A stretch of 64,000 nt of DNA, from NCBI GenBank assembly GCA_934045905.1, contig OW203761.1, positions 31,670,964 to 31,734,963 of the forward strand, written 5' to 3'. Both the position numbers and the translations under genes were made by a program. The DNA is from Leuctra nigra. Taxonomy: Eukaryota; Arthropoda; Insecta; Plecoptera; Leuctridae. The notes beneath the pieces were generated by a model. That model had not been told where the DNA came from, did no database searches, and saw only the letters and a program-made list of their open reading frames with translations. This document shows, piece by piece, positions 41,701 to 53,208 of the stretch (position 1 is the first letter of the stretch; every line of letters starts with the position of its first letter).

Positions 41701-44700
41701 TAAATTCTGTTCTTTTAATCCTTTCGAATGTGTGAATAGAAAATACTAAAAATAGAAATATCACAATTTAAGATAGAAATATGTCAATTCAAGGCCAAGA
41801 CAAATCTGAAAACCCTACCTCCAACCACCATCAGCAAATTGGATGTATACTGACATGACTTGAAAAAATATTAAATTTGTTCAATGTTGTACATATTGTG
41901 TACAGTGAGATTCAGAAGAAAGCGGTCGTAGTGCCCCTCTGCCAGGCAGTGTGCACTCCGACCGCTTTCTTCTGAATCTCACTGTACACTGGCGGCAAGA
42001 AGAAGCTGTCATTATCCTCTGTCCCTTTCATCATTTATGTATGCTCCATCATTTATGTCCTATAAAGAGAGGAATATCCGATTGAAGTATTATTTACATT
42101 GTTATTAATCCTAGGCAATCAGTTCGAGTTTGATATGTACGCTTTTCATCAGGAATGTGAGATAGCAGACCGAGCTATCCGTTCGGAGCTGCTATCAATG
42201 GAGCGACTTCTCGTTCACACCATCTACATGCGTACTCGATCAAGACTCTCCGAGCTTAAACAGGAGTTGCAGACCATGCTGAAGGATGTAGAGTGTGAGT
42301 GCATTATATATTTCATTTATCGGAATGTTCTTACCACCACCTACCCAAACTTGGCTTTGGTGCAATGTAGAATATAGCTGTATGTAATACGTAACATGTG
42401 TGTGCAGGCCACTTGCAAGGCTCGCCGGCCATCTTGTCGGTGCCAGTGCTGCAGCCGTGTCTGCGTGCAGAACAGCTGTTGGTCACCGTGGACACACACA
42501 CAGGCATGCTGCAGTGTCACGTACCACAGTATGACGCGCCACTTGTTCCCGACCTTCAAGCAGCGCTCAATGGAGACCACACGCGCCTCCCCGGTCTTAT
42601 CTCGGAGCTCAGGTAATGAACAGACTTTACAGTAAACTTCAGGAACTCTTTTCAAACAATCATGTTTCAGTTTAAATGTAATGTATGTATACTGAGTTAT
42701 GACTTTAACTGCCTTGTAAGCCATCTCGAATCATATCGCACAGGAGTCACAGGTATCAAAGATGCAAAAGCTCTGTCATCTGCTTCATGATAACTGAGAA
42801 TACTCGCAATAACATTTATGAGGTTTTACACTACGAGATTAGCATCCTGTTAATTCGTGTAATTCTTCTATCCAAACAGACTTTTGACTGTAGAGTCTAT
42901 TTATACATATTATAAATGTATGTCCCTGTTAGGTTTTGGATAACACTTCGTCGATGTGAAAAGACACTCCAGCACCTCCCCGCAACCCCCCACGAACGAC
43001 TTCCTCTGCTACACCATCCGGATCATCCGATGTCAAAGATTAGTCGTCATCGCATGTACATCCGTCTACACCGACATCCAAATGTTATTTTAGTAAGTTT
43101 CACTTTAGAAAGAGCTTTACTTTAGATTCAGTTTCATTATATCTTTATACTAAACAATGTTTTGTTTTGCTTCAAGATTGTTGAGTTCAAGGAGAAAGAG
43201 CGCACTCAGTGTGAGATTGACTGCGTATTCTACTTATCTGTTGTCAAACATTCCTCGATTGAGGATGACCCCACGGACGAATCTGTCGAGAGAGAAATCC
43301 CAAAGATGTACCTCAAGGTTTTGACCATTATCGAGTTTGACTCTTTCGTCATTACTCATGGACCGTTCACTAGCGTTGATGGTAAGTAGAATTTTTCTTG
43401 CATTTTGTAGACTTATTACCAGGTCCAGAATACATAGTGAATAATAATAATAATAATGTAATTTATTGAGCACATAAAATAGGTAGGTAATTGGTCTGTG
43501 TTCAACAATCGAGTCGTTGATCTTCCATACATCCATCTCTTTTCTTCAGCTGCTTCACCTCTTCACCGTTTACCTATTTCTTCTTAAATTATTCATAATA
43601 GTCATACATAGTTGTGCTTCAATGTCAGTGGTAATATTGGAAGAACATCCAAGCATTCCTGAGTTTCCTGTGTTTTCCTGAGGGAAAACCACTGAAAAAA
43701 CATTCTCAGCAGGATGTAATCTTGATTCTTGTCTTCCAATCTCATTACTTCGCGAATTCTCTTTCTTGAATTAGCGTGAGTTTGTTCTTGACTAGCGTCT
43801 TGAATGGTATTAAACTTAATGTCTGCTCTTCCCTAGTTGTTGCATTATACGCCACCGAGGCTGAATATGAAAAACAATTCTTAAATTTTGTACCTCGATG
43901 AGTGCCGTCACCCAAATTATCATCATAATCCTGTTTGTGTGATAGACCAATGTGAGAGGTTTGGTGGCAAGCGGAAGCTAAGCGGAAAGGAAGCAAATTC
44001 CCGGCGCTCGAAGCATCCTGCCTACTTCATCCCCGAGCTGGCACATGTTGTTGCTTTGTGTGACGAACGCTTACCATTTGTCACCCTGGCTCAAGAACTC
44101 AGTCGACGAGAGATTGCTCATCAAGGGTTGCAGGTGCGTTGTAAACTTATTCATCCAGCTACCAATTCGTTGATCATCAGAATGTAACCCACAGATTGAG
44201 GTGGGTTTTTTACCTTAGATTTCCACCAGAAAGATGGTGAATTCGATTGGTCACATAATCACATTTTGAAAATGTCAAATGTAGTGTCTGGAGCAAAAGT
44301 TGCAATACAATAAGTTGAAAAGAAAAATACATTTGTAACAGAGCACCAATCACATTGTATGTTCTACTAATGCTAGGTGGAAGCCAATGCCACCGCCTTG
44401 GTACTCCGCCTTGTGCAGCTCCCACCGCCCCCCGGATGCTTGCCCCAGTCAGCGGCTTGGCTCTCGCTGCTCAAACGACTGCTTTCCGTCTCTATCAGAG
44501 TGCAGGGCAAGGGCACCAAGAGCTGGATGGCAGAGTTTGTCTTCTATGGGAGTCCCCTCACAAGCTCACATCCTAAGGAGCAAGGGCTTCGCCGTCCAGT
44601 GTACTTTCAGTACGACATGGGTATGTATTGTATCAATCATATTAATTTCATCATGTTTTTTCATCATGTCTCGTTGACAGAGTTGGCATTGGTAACATAT

Positions 44701-47700
44701 TATGATATCAAGTGACCCAATAAAAAATCCGAGACAATTTCAAATGTGTAAAATGTATGTTAAAGTCTGCCAAGCGAGCTTGTAGGCTTTCAGTTATTGC
44801 TGTGAAAAATTTAACAATGGGGGTTAATCCGGAGTGTTTTGACACGTGTCCAGTTGTTAATATCTCTCAACCACTGCAAGTGTTGCCAGTGTGCTGTGGT
44901 GCTAAATAAACTATGCACTACCTAGTAAAATTCAAACAAAGTTGTCTAAAATGGCAACAGTGTAGATGGGAGGGGGGGGGGACATAAAACGGGTTGTATC
45001 TTTGTCAGAGCTTAACTGTCTAAAATACCTGAAGTCCACTGTTCATCTCATGAAAGGAAAGTCCACGCTCCCTTGAACAATTCTTGCGTCATCATATTCG
45101 CGTTTTCGGGCTGACCAGATGGCAGCACTGACAATGCTTCTATAACAACCGCGACACGCAATTGTCATGGTTACGCGCATTGGTTTGTTGTTGTTGACGT
45201 TGGTTTGGTGTCATGGCCGTTTTGTGCGGAATCGAAGTGTGAGTGAAGTGGAATAACCTGTGAGTAGTGATTAGACTTCAATTTATGATTTCCATCAGAT
45301 TCTTTACCATTGTGGTTCATTTCCGAAGATAATAAGTAGGTAGGTACTGCCTTTCTGATTAAAATGACATTGACATTGCCAACATCAATAAAAATGGCGG
45401 CAGTGGCCAAAACGAAAACGATTACTTCTACAGCACTTATACTTTCTCACACTAGAGTGTGCCTCCTTTGCTCGAAAACGCGAATAGACAACCATTTTTC
45501 TGAATGAGTTTAAACTTGGAAGAGAATGCATGATATGTATTTATATCCCCACGACCCCCTTTTTAATATTTTTTCCGCTTCAAAAATATATATTACTGTA
45601 CCGGCTTTTGCAATAAAAAATGCTGATTTAGTAGTGGGTGCAGTCAAAGTAGGAATGAAGTTAATGAAACTTGGTGGCTAACGGGTCATGCGCCTAGTCT
45701 TCATAGGAACAAAAAGCTGTCATGAAAGAGTAGTGAGTGTGAAAGTGAGACCTGAACTGTGGCGGCAATGAACATGTTAATTTTGAAAAATAAAATTCAA
45801 ACATATTTCGGTAGGTACAAGAATATTATAGTGAATAAGGTCCAGTGAGTCTAGAATCACTTCTTACCGAATGAGGAAAGCAGTAGTTGGGTCAATAGCG
45901 GGTTATATTTCTAGTTGAGTGGTATCGCTCAAATTGCGTTAATGGTGATTGTTTTGCTTTTTGGAAATGTCATTTATCCCATTACTTCTGTGTATATAAA
46001 CATCCAAAAAGTGAGACACAATGTGAATGAGTGACATTCACATGATGTAGGTACGCTGGAGTCCGTAAGCAAGACCGTGGATGGACTGCTTGGTGACTGG
46101 GCTCAGATCGTGCATCTATACGTGATGGCAGAAGAGCTGGCCGAATACTTGGCTCTCGACAAGCACAACCTGGCCAACATGGTTGCCGTCAAGTCGTATA
46201 GTTATGGCCGCCTGGTGCTGGCGTATGGGCCAGACCGTGGTGCAACCGTCACAGTCTTCTGGAGCAGTGCCGACAAAGCTTTCAGGTGCAACATCCATCT
46301 TATACTGACAGTAGACATTGGAATTCCTTATTAGTTATTATTTAAGTATATTGCTTGCAAGTACGAGTATAATATAAGGCAAATCATTGCTTGATAATGA
46401 TGGAAAATTTAGTGAATCTCTCACTTAGGAATGGTGTTTTGGAGGTAACCTGCGAAATAAAAACGCGCACCCCGACTGGGAATCGAACCCAGATCCTTCG
46501 AACCCAGATCCCAGACCCAGACCCGAAGGATCTGGGTTCGATTCCCAGTCGGGGTGCGCGTTTTTATTTCGCAGGTTACCTCCAAAATCATTGCTTATTG
46601 AACACTGAAATGGATAATTATACCTACAGAGTGTCATACTGTTATTATTTTTTTTATTTTGGTCATCGACTCATCGTCACTCTGGAAAGAGGACAGATAA
46701 GGAAACGATGCACTATTATTACTGATGTTAGCAATAGCAACATTCTGCTAATTGTAACATAGTACGTATACCTCCTAATGATCATGTCATATTACTTAGA
46801 CTGGTGTTTGGTGCGACGAACAACTGCGTGAATGCCGACTCTCTGATGCGCGAACAGCTGGAGGCGCACCTGAACCGCCACCGGAACCTGGCACAGGTGG
46901 TGCACCTGCTTCACGAGACATACGAGCCACTCGTCTCTATCAGCAAGCTACCGACCGTGCCACAGCTTGGTGTTCACAATGCTCGCCCACAGGTAATTAC
47001 AATCCCCAAGTCTTGAAATTGAGTTGCATTCATTTTACGTGAATGAATGTTTGTAAATTATCCTACTTAGGCTAACATTCAAATTACTTAGGTACCTAAA
47101 GAAATGTGAGTTCAGAATTGTGCTTAATTTTTTAAATTTATACATCATTCCAGTGTGGGTCCTAGAATGTAGGATTGAAAGGTTGTGGTGTCACCTTGCA
47201 TTCCTCTTGTACCTACTTGTAGTAGGAAGGTAATAGTTTTAAAATAATACAGAAAATGTTTTCTTGGCACAAGTCTACAGTAGGTAAATAATCATCCTCA
47301 TACCCAGCTACGAGATCCACCTACTAAATGCTTCAAACTCTGGAAGTAGCTAAATTATGATATTAACTGTTAAATGCAGGTGCCGGTGCAGACCTTTACA
47401 ATCATGCCACAGTCCCCCACATTGGTACGCTTGGCATACCAGGGAATGTACTGCCTGGAACTGCGCTTGCGTGGTGGCGGACTGGTCAGTCTGCGAGACG
47501 GTGCATACAGTCGCTTTGACCGCAGCTACGTCGTTGACGAGTTTACACCTACTCAAGGTTTGTATTAGCCATTGATCTCTTTTCAAGCAGCATTTTTATG
47601 TCTTGTCAGTTGGTACCTAATAAATTTACTAAATAGTAATAAGTGAGCATATTTGCCTAATCATTATTGAAGGTACTAATACTACCTACCATTTGACATT

Positions 47701-50700
47701 TGAAACTTACCAACCAGTTTTAGTTTTATTTTCATAATCCACAGTTTTCTATAAGAAAAAAAATAATTTCTCATGGATCGCTGTGACCACCTAAATTTAT
47801 GTTACAGTTAGGTACAGTGAGAACACATATTTTATAGAAACATTATTTTAGCGTCTTTGTGATTAATAATAATAGTCATCTATCCGCTGGTTCCAATTTA
47901 AAAAATATTATTTACTCTTACTTACTCGCATCCAACCCCAGGAAGCAAGTTCCTTTTTTTATGATTAACTCTCACTCTTGATTCATTACCAACAGGTTTG
48001 AAGGCGTTCTTGTCAAAGTATGTAGACGAAACGGCTGTGTTCCGTCGGCGCTCTCAGTCCGAAGACGACAACCCTCCTTCACCTGTGACGATGGACTCTG
48101 AGACAGGCAGTGTATCGTTCCTGGGTCACCACCGAGGTCCGGGCTCCCCCGCACAACAGCGCGAAGCTGGCCTTCGCTTCCACCCCCCGTTGACACCACC
48201 ATCAGGCTCGAACCCACACACCCCAGCGAGTCCACACCCGGCCATCTCTCAGCAACATCAGAGCTTCAGTCCAGCGACCTCATTCAACCTGGCGTCTCCT
48301 CCGTCGCTACCCTCCAACATCAACCCCTCGCCCTCCATGCTGCCTCACCCCTCTCCTGGAGGACTGCTGGCAAACTCCCCCTCCAACCCCCTTCATGTGC
48401 CCAGTCCTGCTGGACTCATGCCCACATCCTCCCCTGGGCCCTGCACAGTTGTACCTGTGGGGCTTTCTCCAGCTGGATCCTTCATGGGGCAAACCGGTAA
48501 GTTCACTGCAGTAATATTCTGTTGTCTCAGATATTAGGCAAACTAACTGCACATTCTTATTTCAACGATTAGACATGAACTTCTTAAAATAAAAGTTGTT
48601 AAAAAAATTGTTTATTAAAGTGTAGTTTGTTAAACCAGGCCACACCGATGGAAGTCCATTCCCATCATCTCAGAGCATGGCTTCTCCCGCTGCTTCCAAT
48701 TGGCCTGGGTCTCCGAGTATGCCACGCCCCTCTCCAGCACGGGCCGGCCAATCGCCAGGCAGCACGGGCGGTCACCCAGTAATGCACAGTCCACAAGGTG
48801 ACCATAAGACGGGTATGGAAAGCTAAAATTGTTCAGTTGTTCCAATGCGTTGACACTATTCGACACTAAAAGTTGAAAAACGCTACCTAGCGTAAAAAAA
48901 TTACTTCTCCCCACCGAGTAAGCATGCACATGCGCACGGGGCTCATGCAGGCAAGTCACTTAATGTCAATCGTATAACGAGTTCAGTAAAAGTTATAATT
49001 ACATCGCGAAAAAACAGAAATTGATGAATACCTCAGTGTCAACGATTAAATACAATCGGCATATTTCATTACAGCACACATTAATTCAAATTCTTGCGAG
49101 AACTGATGTCTATCCACCAAAAGCACTTTTTGACAGATTGCAATTGTTTTTATCACGGCCTTCTGAACGACCTCATCTGAAAACTTTTTCTTGACGCCTC
49201 GTTCAAAACAATTGCAACTGTCAAATGCTGCTTTTGGTGAATGGACATCTCGTTTTCACAATAATTTGAATGAATGTGTGCTGTAATGTAATATTCTGAT
49301 TATATTTGATTGTTGACACTGAGGTAAGCATCAATTTCTGTTATTTTGCGATGTAATTATAACTTTTACTGACCCCATTACGATTGACATCTAATTGATT
49401 TGCCCGCATTCGTACTGATGGTGCACCCAGTGCGCGTGCGGCAAATACTCACGTGAGCGGCCATCTTACTGATATTAGCGCATTCTATAGGAATCCTGCT
49501 CGTGACGTCACAGTGGTAGAAAAATGGAGGCTGCAATGGTAGGGGAAATGTGTCAAAGCTCTAAATAATAGCAATATGTAAATCATATTTATCAGATGAA
49601 TATTTAACTTGAACATGTGTAAGTAAAGATAAATATTGCGTATTATTATTATTAGCTTGTACTTACTTAAATATCTTTCTTTCACAATTAATCACTCAAA
49701 ATATGAGATTTGGATTGCCGCTGTCAGATTTGTTTTTCCCTATACTTTTGTATAGGTTACTATGGCAACCTTTTCTCACGCAGGATGCCTATAGGTACTT
49801 TTAGTGTCGAATTTAAAAACATCTAAACTCTTGGAACTGTAGGTCTACACTGTTCTCTAAAGCAAGGATATGAGGGGGATATGATGAGCTAGCAGAGCAG
49901 AATGTACATAATTGGACCTATAATCAATTTGTTGATCAACTTCAGGATACTTGTAGTCAGTAGTCACCATGTGATTGCTAACAACTGATATGTATTTTGG
50001 CAGGCATGGGCATGAGCCACCCATCGCGAGTGCTCCCCCAGCGCTCGTGGGCCGGTGCTGTGCCTACATTGCTCACTCATGAAGCTCTCGACCAACTCTG
50101 CTCACCATCGCCCCACCCGCAAGGTCTGCCCGGCCCAGAGCTCTCCCCTCTAGAAAGGTTCCTGGGATGCGTCTATATGCGCCGGCAGTTGCAGCGCTTC
50201 ATTCAGACGGAGGACTGCGTAAGTGCACTGTAGAGTCCAATTATATTGCTATACTACACACATTTTTACTTTTGTGGACAGATTGTAGGCCATGTCTGCA
50301 CAAAATCTTTATAAACTTGAGAAAATATTCACCATGCTAAATAGTAAATAATGTTTATAACTTTGGTAATTCCAAATTGACTTCTACACCAATAACAACA
50401 ATATTTTCAGCATTGTCCCTCTTAAATTAAACGAAGTGAACAGTTTGGTTTGTGACTTGTTCCTCCAGCTTACAGCAATCTCGAGCACTGAGCCTGGTGT
50501 CGTGCACTTCAACGTGGACTCTCTGCAAGGTCGAGTCTGTTTGAACCCTCAACACCTACAGTCGTTGCACATCAAGGTCAACCCGTTGCCCGAAGCCAAG
50601 GACCAGTGGACCGCCGAGGAGATGCAGATCATAGAGAAGTTCTTCGACACCCGAGCCGCAGCACCTCCATACAAGCCAAACTCCCTCACCGGTGAGTAAT

Positions 50701-52731
50701 AATAGCTAATTGAGAGGATCTTTAATGATACCTTAAAGAACTTTAAATGTCTAATTTTGTATGCATGGTTAATATTAAACATGTGAAACAATTTTTTCCA
50801 GGTTTTGGGAGAATGCTAAATGTCCCTCTGAACGTTTTAAAGGACTTTGTACAAATCATGAAGTTGGAGCTCGTGCCAAGTCTGATTCAGCAACAGCAAC
50901 TAAAGTGGGCCGTGCAGTGGAGTCTACGGATCCCACCATCTGCTACTCCCATATGTCCGGTGGGAATGGCAGCTGTCCTCATCTGTCGAAACAAGATTCT
51001 CTTCTTCGTAAGTAACCTTAGACTTGTTGCAAGTGATATTTAGAATTATTTGTAGCTTCAGCTGTTTCACAATATCAGCGTAGAACAGACCCCCTTAATG
51101 TTAATAAATAATTGGAAATATTTCTCTTCAAATGAGCATTCTGAACTGGCATATTATGGCTATACTGTATTATTTATGATCAAAAGGTCCAGATTTCCCT
51201 ATCCTTTATTGTCGTCACGTGATATTGTGATTCAACCTTGAGACAAATCTTGGTCGAATGAATGATAATGTCGTGATCACAAAGTCCAGGCTTTTTAGTT
51301 GTGGCTTATTGGGCACTGGTTAGAGCTCGTTTGTTGATGCGGCAAGTTTGATTTAACCCGTAAATCCTAAGGTGACGTCACACGCTTAACTCGCTCCATT
51401 GTGGAATGCACTCTGTATGAGGATCAGTATTGCCTATTCAGGCTATTCATACAAATAATTCAAGCTTTCAAGGTAAGGGGAGGAGCCTTTTACCATTTTA
51501 AGTTGTAAACAGAGGGGGTGAAACTAGCCTCCTATACTCAGTTATAGTTCACTTTTAATTGAAGTGTCTGTGCAAAATAATATATATCTTCTGATTTGCA
51601 TGTCAGTTGTTATTTCGTGATTAATATAAAAGCTAATGAATGTGCTCGTCTCCAGCTTCAGATCACCCGAGTCGGCATTCAGTACCCCAACAACATGGAG
51701 CCACCATCACTGGTGCTACCTCTTGTGTACGATGTGACTACTAACCTCACCCAGCTAGCAGAGAAGCGCGATCCTGGCCCAGCATCGGCTCTGACAGCTG
51801 CTAGCATCCAACTCAAGCGATTTGCGGAATTCGGAGTCAGCCCACACGAATGCTCACTCTTCCCTGCTGTTCGTGATCTACTTGCCACTCTCGTTTTACC
51901 ATCAGAGCCACCTTCGCAGGTAATTCAAACACTAAACAGTGTAATTTATATTTCATTTCAGTATTTAATTAGGAGAAATTATAATCAGAATCTTGGTTTA
52001 AGTTGTTTCCAATGAATGACTCTTAGAGATCCAGGACAACCTAATATTATTTTTCTTAAAGACAGGGCTACATAAATGGTCAGTCCAGTTATTATATTGA
52101 CAATGTTAACTCATGGCTAAAAGTTCTTAAAACAAAAATACTATATTTCATCCAACTTCAGACCTGTCTAGAGTGGTGTTAGCGTGACTAGTGCGAGGGG
52201 GGGGGGGGGGGGGGTACAAGTATAATCATAGTTTTTTGTTGCAACTATTTGAAGCATCGAGAATCGATAAATGTGAGGTGACTTCGTAGAGTATCCAGTG
52301 AACAATGTTACGAACCGCATCTCACTAAGTACCTATATTAATTATCTTGCAATTCAAAAAGTCCTGGAACTCTTTGCTATGTCATCGCATGCTGTTTCTG
52401 TCTCTTTTGCCTGGACTTCCAAGTTAAACCTGCGGGCAGTCGACTTCAATAAGGCTTTTTCATCAGGCTAGTCGGGAATTAGCATGTACTATGTGAAAGT
52501 TCAAAGTATTGCCTACTACATACATTGCTTACATTACAGGTTGCATCCTCGCCCGCTCCACCACAAATGCAGCCATCACCTGCGCTCCAGATGCATTCCC
52601 CAATGCAGGTGGGCGTAGTGGGCATGCCCCAGCAGTCAGTTGGACCCCCACAACAACCGGGAATACCCCAAGGCCAGTATCCAGGCATGCCAATGCCCAT
52701 GGGTCAGCATCCAATGATGGGACCGCAATAA
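32773..52731 (+). CDS. MED14: Mediator complex subunit 14, complete, 22 coding exons
   Basis: Exons: 32773-32939, 33406-33538, 33625-33798, 36518-36776, 37187-37427, 41491-41608, 42153-42294, 42408-42612, 42933-43092, 43177-43381, 43946-44133, 44377-44620, 46051-46285, 46800-46992, 47380-47557, 47996-48496, 48639-48812, 50004-50218, 50469-50691, 50802-51007, 51656-51919, 52540-52731. All phases join to 1538 codons. MED14 is the scaffold joining Mediator head, middle and tail for Pol II transcription in the nucleus. Residues 1-200 hold the conserved N-terminus ([40 protein letters not shown]). [20 protein letters not shown] marks the mid region, 948-1172 is a Ser/Pro-rich linker, and the C-terminus has [20 protein letters not shown] and a Gln/Pro/Met tail. 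Exon 17 could end at 48797 instead (same phase). Acceptors of exons 7 and 19 were chosen by frame. Confidence 0.95.
33838..33950 (-). mobile_element. 3' end of a poly-A non-LTR element, minus strand, in MED14 intron 3
   Basis: A T-rich tract (33837-33863, the tail in reverse) is followed by the stem-loop 33908-33944 (GCCCCACAAAGCC...GGCTTGACTGCGGGGC), the same structure as at 7940-7984. The 5' limit is unclear. Confidence 0.55.
34730..35363. mobile_element. piggyBac-like MITE with TTAA ends, 634 bp
   Basis: TTAAGGTGGCTGTATATCAC (34730 on) and its exact reverse complement (to 35363) share over 25 bp and TTAA at the outer border. TTAA is the target duplication of piggyBac transposases. There is no ORF. 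A further GCCACCTTAA at about 34639-34648 suggests an older neighbouring copy. Confidence 0.78.
35490..36352. mobile_element. piggyBac-like element with TTAA ends, 863 bp, carrying a CpG-rich segment
   Basis: TTAACCATTGACTACCAAAT (35490 on) and TTTGGTAATCAATGGTTAA-type sequence (to 36352) form inverted ends bounded by TTAA. The element contains a CpG-rich part (35555-35690), a YY1-like AATATGGCGTCC (35623-35634), an ATG with a donor (35805-35817) and a TGACGTCA (about 36248). No transposase is visible. It lies in MED14 intron 3, ending 165 bp before exon 4. Confidence 0.7.
35805..35816 (+). promoter_or_regulatory. MED14: Candidate alternative MED14 start exon (ATG plus 3 codons, donor GTTAGT)
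   Basis: ATGGACTTCAAG|GTTAGT would splice in phase 0 onto exon 4, which also begins in phase 0 (DRIVPADPI). This would give a MED14 lacking about 158 N-terminal residues. The upstream 180 bp has CpG-rich promoter-like sequence. It lies inside a TTAA-bounded transposable element, so this could also be chance. Confidence 0.2.
38027..38277 (+). repeat. 117-bp tandem duplication with long poly-C tract in the transposon 5' region
   Basis: CTTGTGAATGGTGGACCTTA begins at 38027 and 38144. Each unit has a C-run before AAGAAACACGCATGTTATTG: 11 C in the first, about 33 C in the second (38181-38213). The partial third start (ACTTGCTCC) abuts the transposase ATG at 38285. Confidence 0.85.
38285..40555 (+). 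CDS. pogo/Tigger-like DDE transposase, intact 756 codons
   Basis: The frame runs from ATG 38285 to TAG at 40555 without breaks. Residues about 22-60 form a psq-type helix-turn-helix ([26 protein letters not shown]). Residues 125-160 hold the CENP-B-type second DNA-binding region ([20 protein letters not shown]). The DDE_1 catalytic core follows with WNCDETAIF (Asp192), LFLDGHKSH (Asp302) and [13 protein letters not shown] (Asp338), all three acidic residues present. The C-terminal third is acidic/Lys-rich with a probable coiled coil around residues 580-620. Length is greater than most pogo transposases (about 500), owing to the C-terminal extension. It acts on the inverted ends at 37511 and 41329. 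Confidence 0.93.
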   Translation: MKTVSGSGPRPKKKCKSPKKQCRYSPSKVSNALRAVDSGMSVSRAGRLFGVPRTTLWNKVNNVVPKNTSHPGPVSVLPVEVETNLKDYVLNVARRGFPLDRASIADSVKKIVEAMNLETPFVDNRPSRKWMEGFLRRHPEISVKHAEHLGKARSLVTERSIRNWHAEVLSSFATDGIESTLLDDSRRVWNCDETAIFLAPKGQYIFGPRNETVYSVSENSDKECVTVLFTVNASGTMAPPLALFGYERLPSDITSNCPDTWGIGKSERGWMTGQSFFEYVANVFLPFLKQNNIPFPIVLFLDGHKSHITKHLNDLCNKEGIVLVALLPNATAILQPLDVSVFKPLKTSWLKTTKKWRIDHEGQEITKQTLCTAVDQAIHTVDLTKAIVSGFRATGLFPYNADNVDYSKCVLKSKPAAYTPQVEMKNVSHLDFLESKITPTVLEQFKILKGEEWTGDTSATMLYDVWKQFLQNDQQTIISEECLVTNPVPRSESEQTPLIQVCTTSATPTQQIQPGTSQESEKDFSSPSVQAIFEQTLFWPGTPKKKTTRKRLKMPSVLTGSAWKAVNDEKKRVNEEKEIAKKERLEKRLQKRREKEAQRGTLKKKGKMSPVESAGSASEDDPLLTQDVSSDDEVLSTYKKVRNVCTNNLQVSVENLKQGAFVLVEFKAGNRQSVTYTYVCIVQRPPEEDEDSIDVSVMALKCLDKSKTTFSPDDTDVSFVTLDQIKSVLPQPKILMNGNRMRYVFGVAVDSVFERA
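40601..40796. mobile_element. CpG-rich foldback MITE nested in the pogo transposon
   Basis: GCGTCTATACGTACGACGAT at 40605 pairs with the complement of ATCGTGC...GAGTATAGAC at 40765-40795. The 195-bp core is strikingly rich in CG (GCACGACGAGCGGCACGAC) compared with its AT-rich surroundings. It lies just after the transposase stop. Confidence 0.6.
41901..41986. mobile_element. Mariner-like mini-MITE, perfect 31-bp arms, TA ends
   Basis: GTGTACAGTGAGATTCAGAA continues to GCGGTCG at 41928 and is exactly mirrored at 41959-41989. Reading TA as target duplication the element is CAGTGAG...CTCACTG, 82 bp. It lies in MED14 intron 6. Confidence 0.8.
43440..43560 (-). mobile_element. 3' fragment of a (TTA)n-tailed non-LTR element, minus strand
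   Basis: Starts with TAATAATAATAATAATAA (tail in reverse), then CATAAAATAGG, CAACAATCGAGTCGTTGATC and CCATACATCCATC. It is the reverse complement of 12500-12630 with modest divergence. In MED14 intron 10. Confidence 0.6.
45095..45486. mobile_element. TIR element in MED14 intron 12 (TATTCGCGTTTTCG ends)
   Basis: TATTCGCGTTTTCGGGC (45095 on) and GCTCGAAAACGCGAATA (to 45486) are inverted ends. The target duplication is not evident. Non-coding, 392 bp. Confidence 0.55.
46437..46587. repeat. Perfect palindrome, 64-bp arms, each carrying the 3' half of a tRNA
   Basis: Arms 46437-46500 and 46524-46587 are exact reverse complements separated by a 23-bp spacer (itself with CCAGACCCAGACCC). Each arm includes GGATCTGGGTTCGATTCCCA followed by GTCGGGGTGCGCG, which is a T-arm with B box plus acceptor-like sequence. 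AAATCATTGCTT occurs at 46381-46392 and again at 46585-46596. It lies in MED14 intron 13. Confidence 0.9.
48858..49812. mobile_element. Long foldback element in MED14 intron 17
   Basis: Outer ends ATTCGACACTAAAAGT (48858-48873) and its complement (49797-49812). Inner arms of about 190 bp are near-complementary: ATGTCAATCG, AGTTATAATTACATCGCG, CAGAAATTGATG, GTCAACGATTAAATACAATC and CATTACAGCACACATTAATT at 48962-49090 are mirrored at 49250-49392. No ORF. Confidence 0.7.
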
Positions 52732-52808
52732 TTCAAAATTATTATATACATAGTCGGCTGAAGCAGTTGTGACACTGGTTGAACATATAGTTTATAATGA
52801 ACGTACAT

Positions 52809-52814
52809 AATAAA
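52809..52814 (+). terminator. MED14: MED14 poly-A signal AATAAA
   Basis: AATAAA lies 78 bp after the MED14 stop, overlapping AAAATAAAT. A short 3' UTR of about 100 bp is implied. Confidence 0.6.
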
Positions 52815-53208
52815 ATAAATTGAAAAATTGAAGATGTGGTGTATTTTAAGTTGAAACCAGAAATTGAACCTATGAGCTCTGATTACATGCTCACTCAAGT
52901 AATATTCATTTTTAAATCCTTGCATGTGCAACAATCAACCTGCCATCTGAAATTGGAAGTATGCAAGATATTAGGTAGTTTAATTAAGACCATATCTTTG
53001 GTTGCATCCTTAATTAAACCTAAATTACACGGATCAATGATTTGATTACCTTAATAAAACTTGAATCTTAAGACATAATCTTAAAACTTGTCTGAATTAT
53101 TTTAGAAAATTGTTTTATTTTAGATTTTCTATTGAGTGTGTTCCTTTCTTTCATGGTATTTACCTGCCATCTAACTATTCCACACAAATGTCAACACTAA
53201 ACAGATGT

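Noticed and set aside
42111..42152. Acceptor CCTAG at 42114 as the start of MED14 exon 7
   Set aside because: Exon 6 ends in phase 0 and this acceptor would put a TAG in frame after 16 codons. The acceptor TTTTCATCAG at 42152 keeps the frame and gives the conserved [14 protein letters not shown] segment.
48307..48552. Gly-rich minus-strand frame opposite MED14 exon 16
   Set aside because: It is the antisense of the Ser/Pro-rich MED14 linker, so the open frame is a composition effect.
50401..50468. Acceptor ATATTTTCAG at 50410 as the start of MED14 exon 19
   Set aside because: It would give a stop after four codons in the required phase. TTCCTCCAG at 50468 is in phase and leads into the conserved [14 protein letters not shown].
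52509..52772. Alternative frame over the last MED14 exon
   Set aside because: It is a shifted reading of the Gln/Pro/Met-rich MED14 tail, with no splice or family support.
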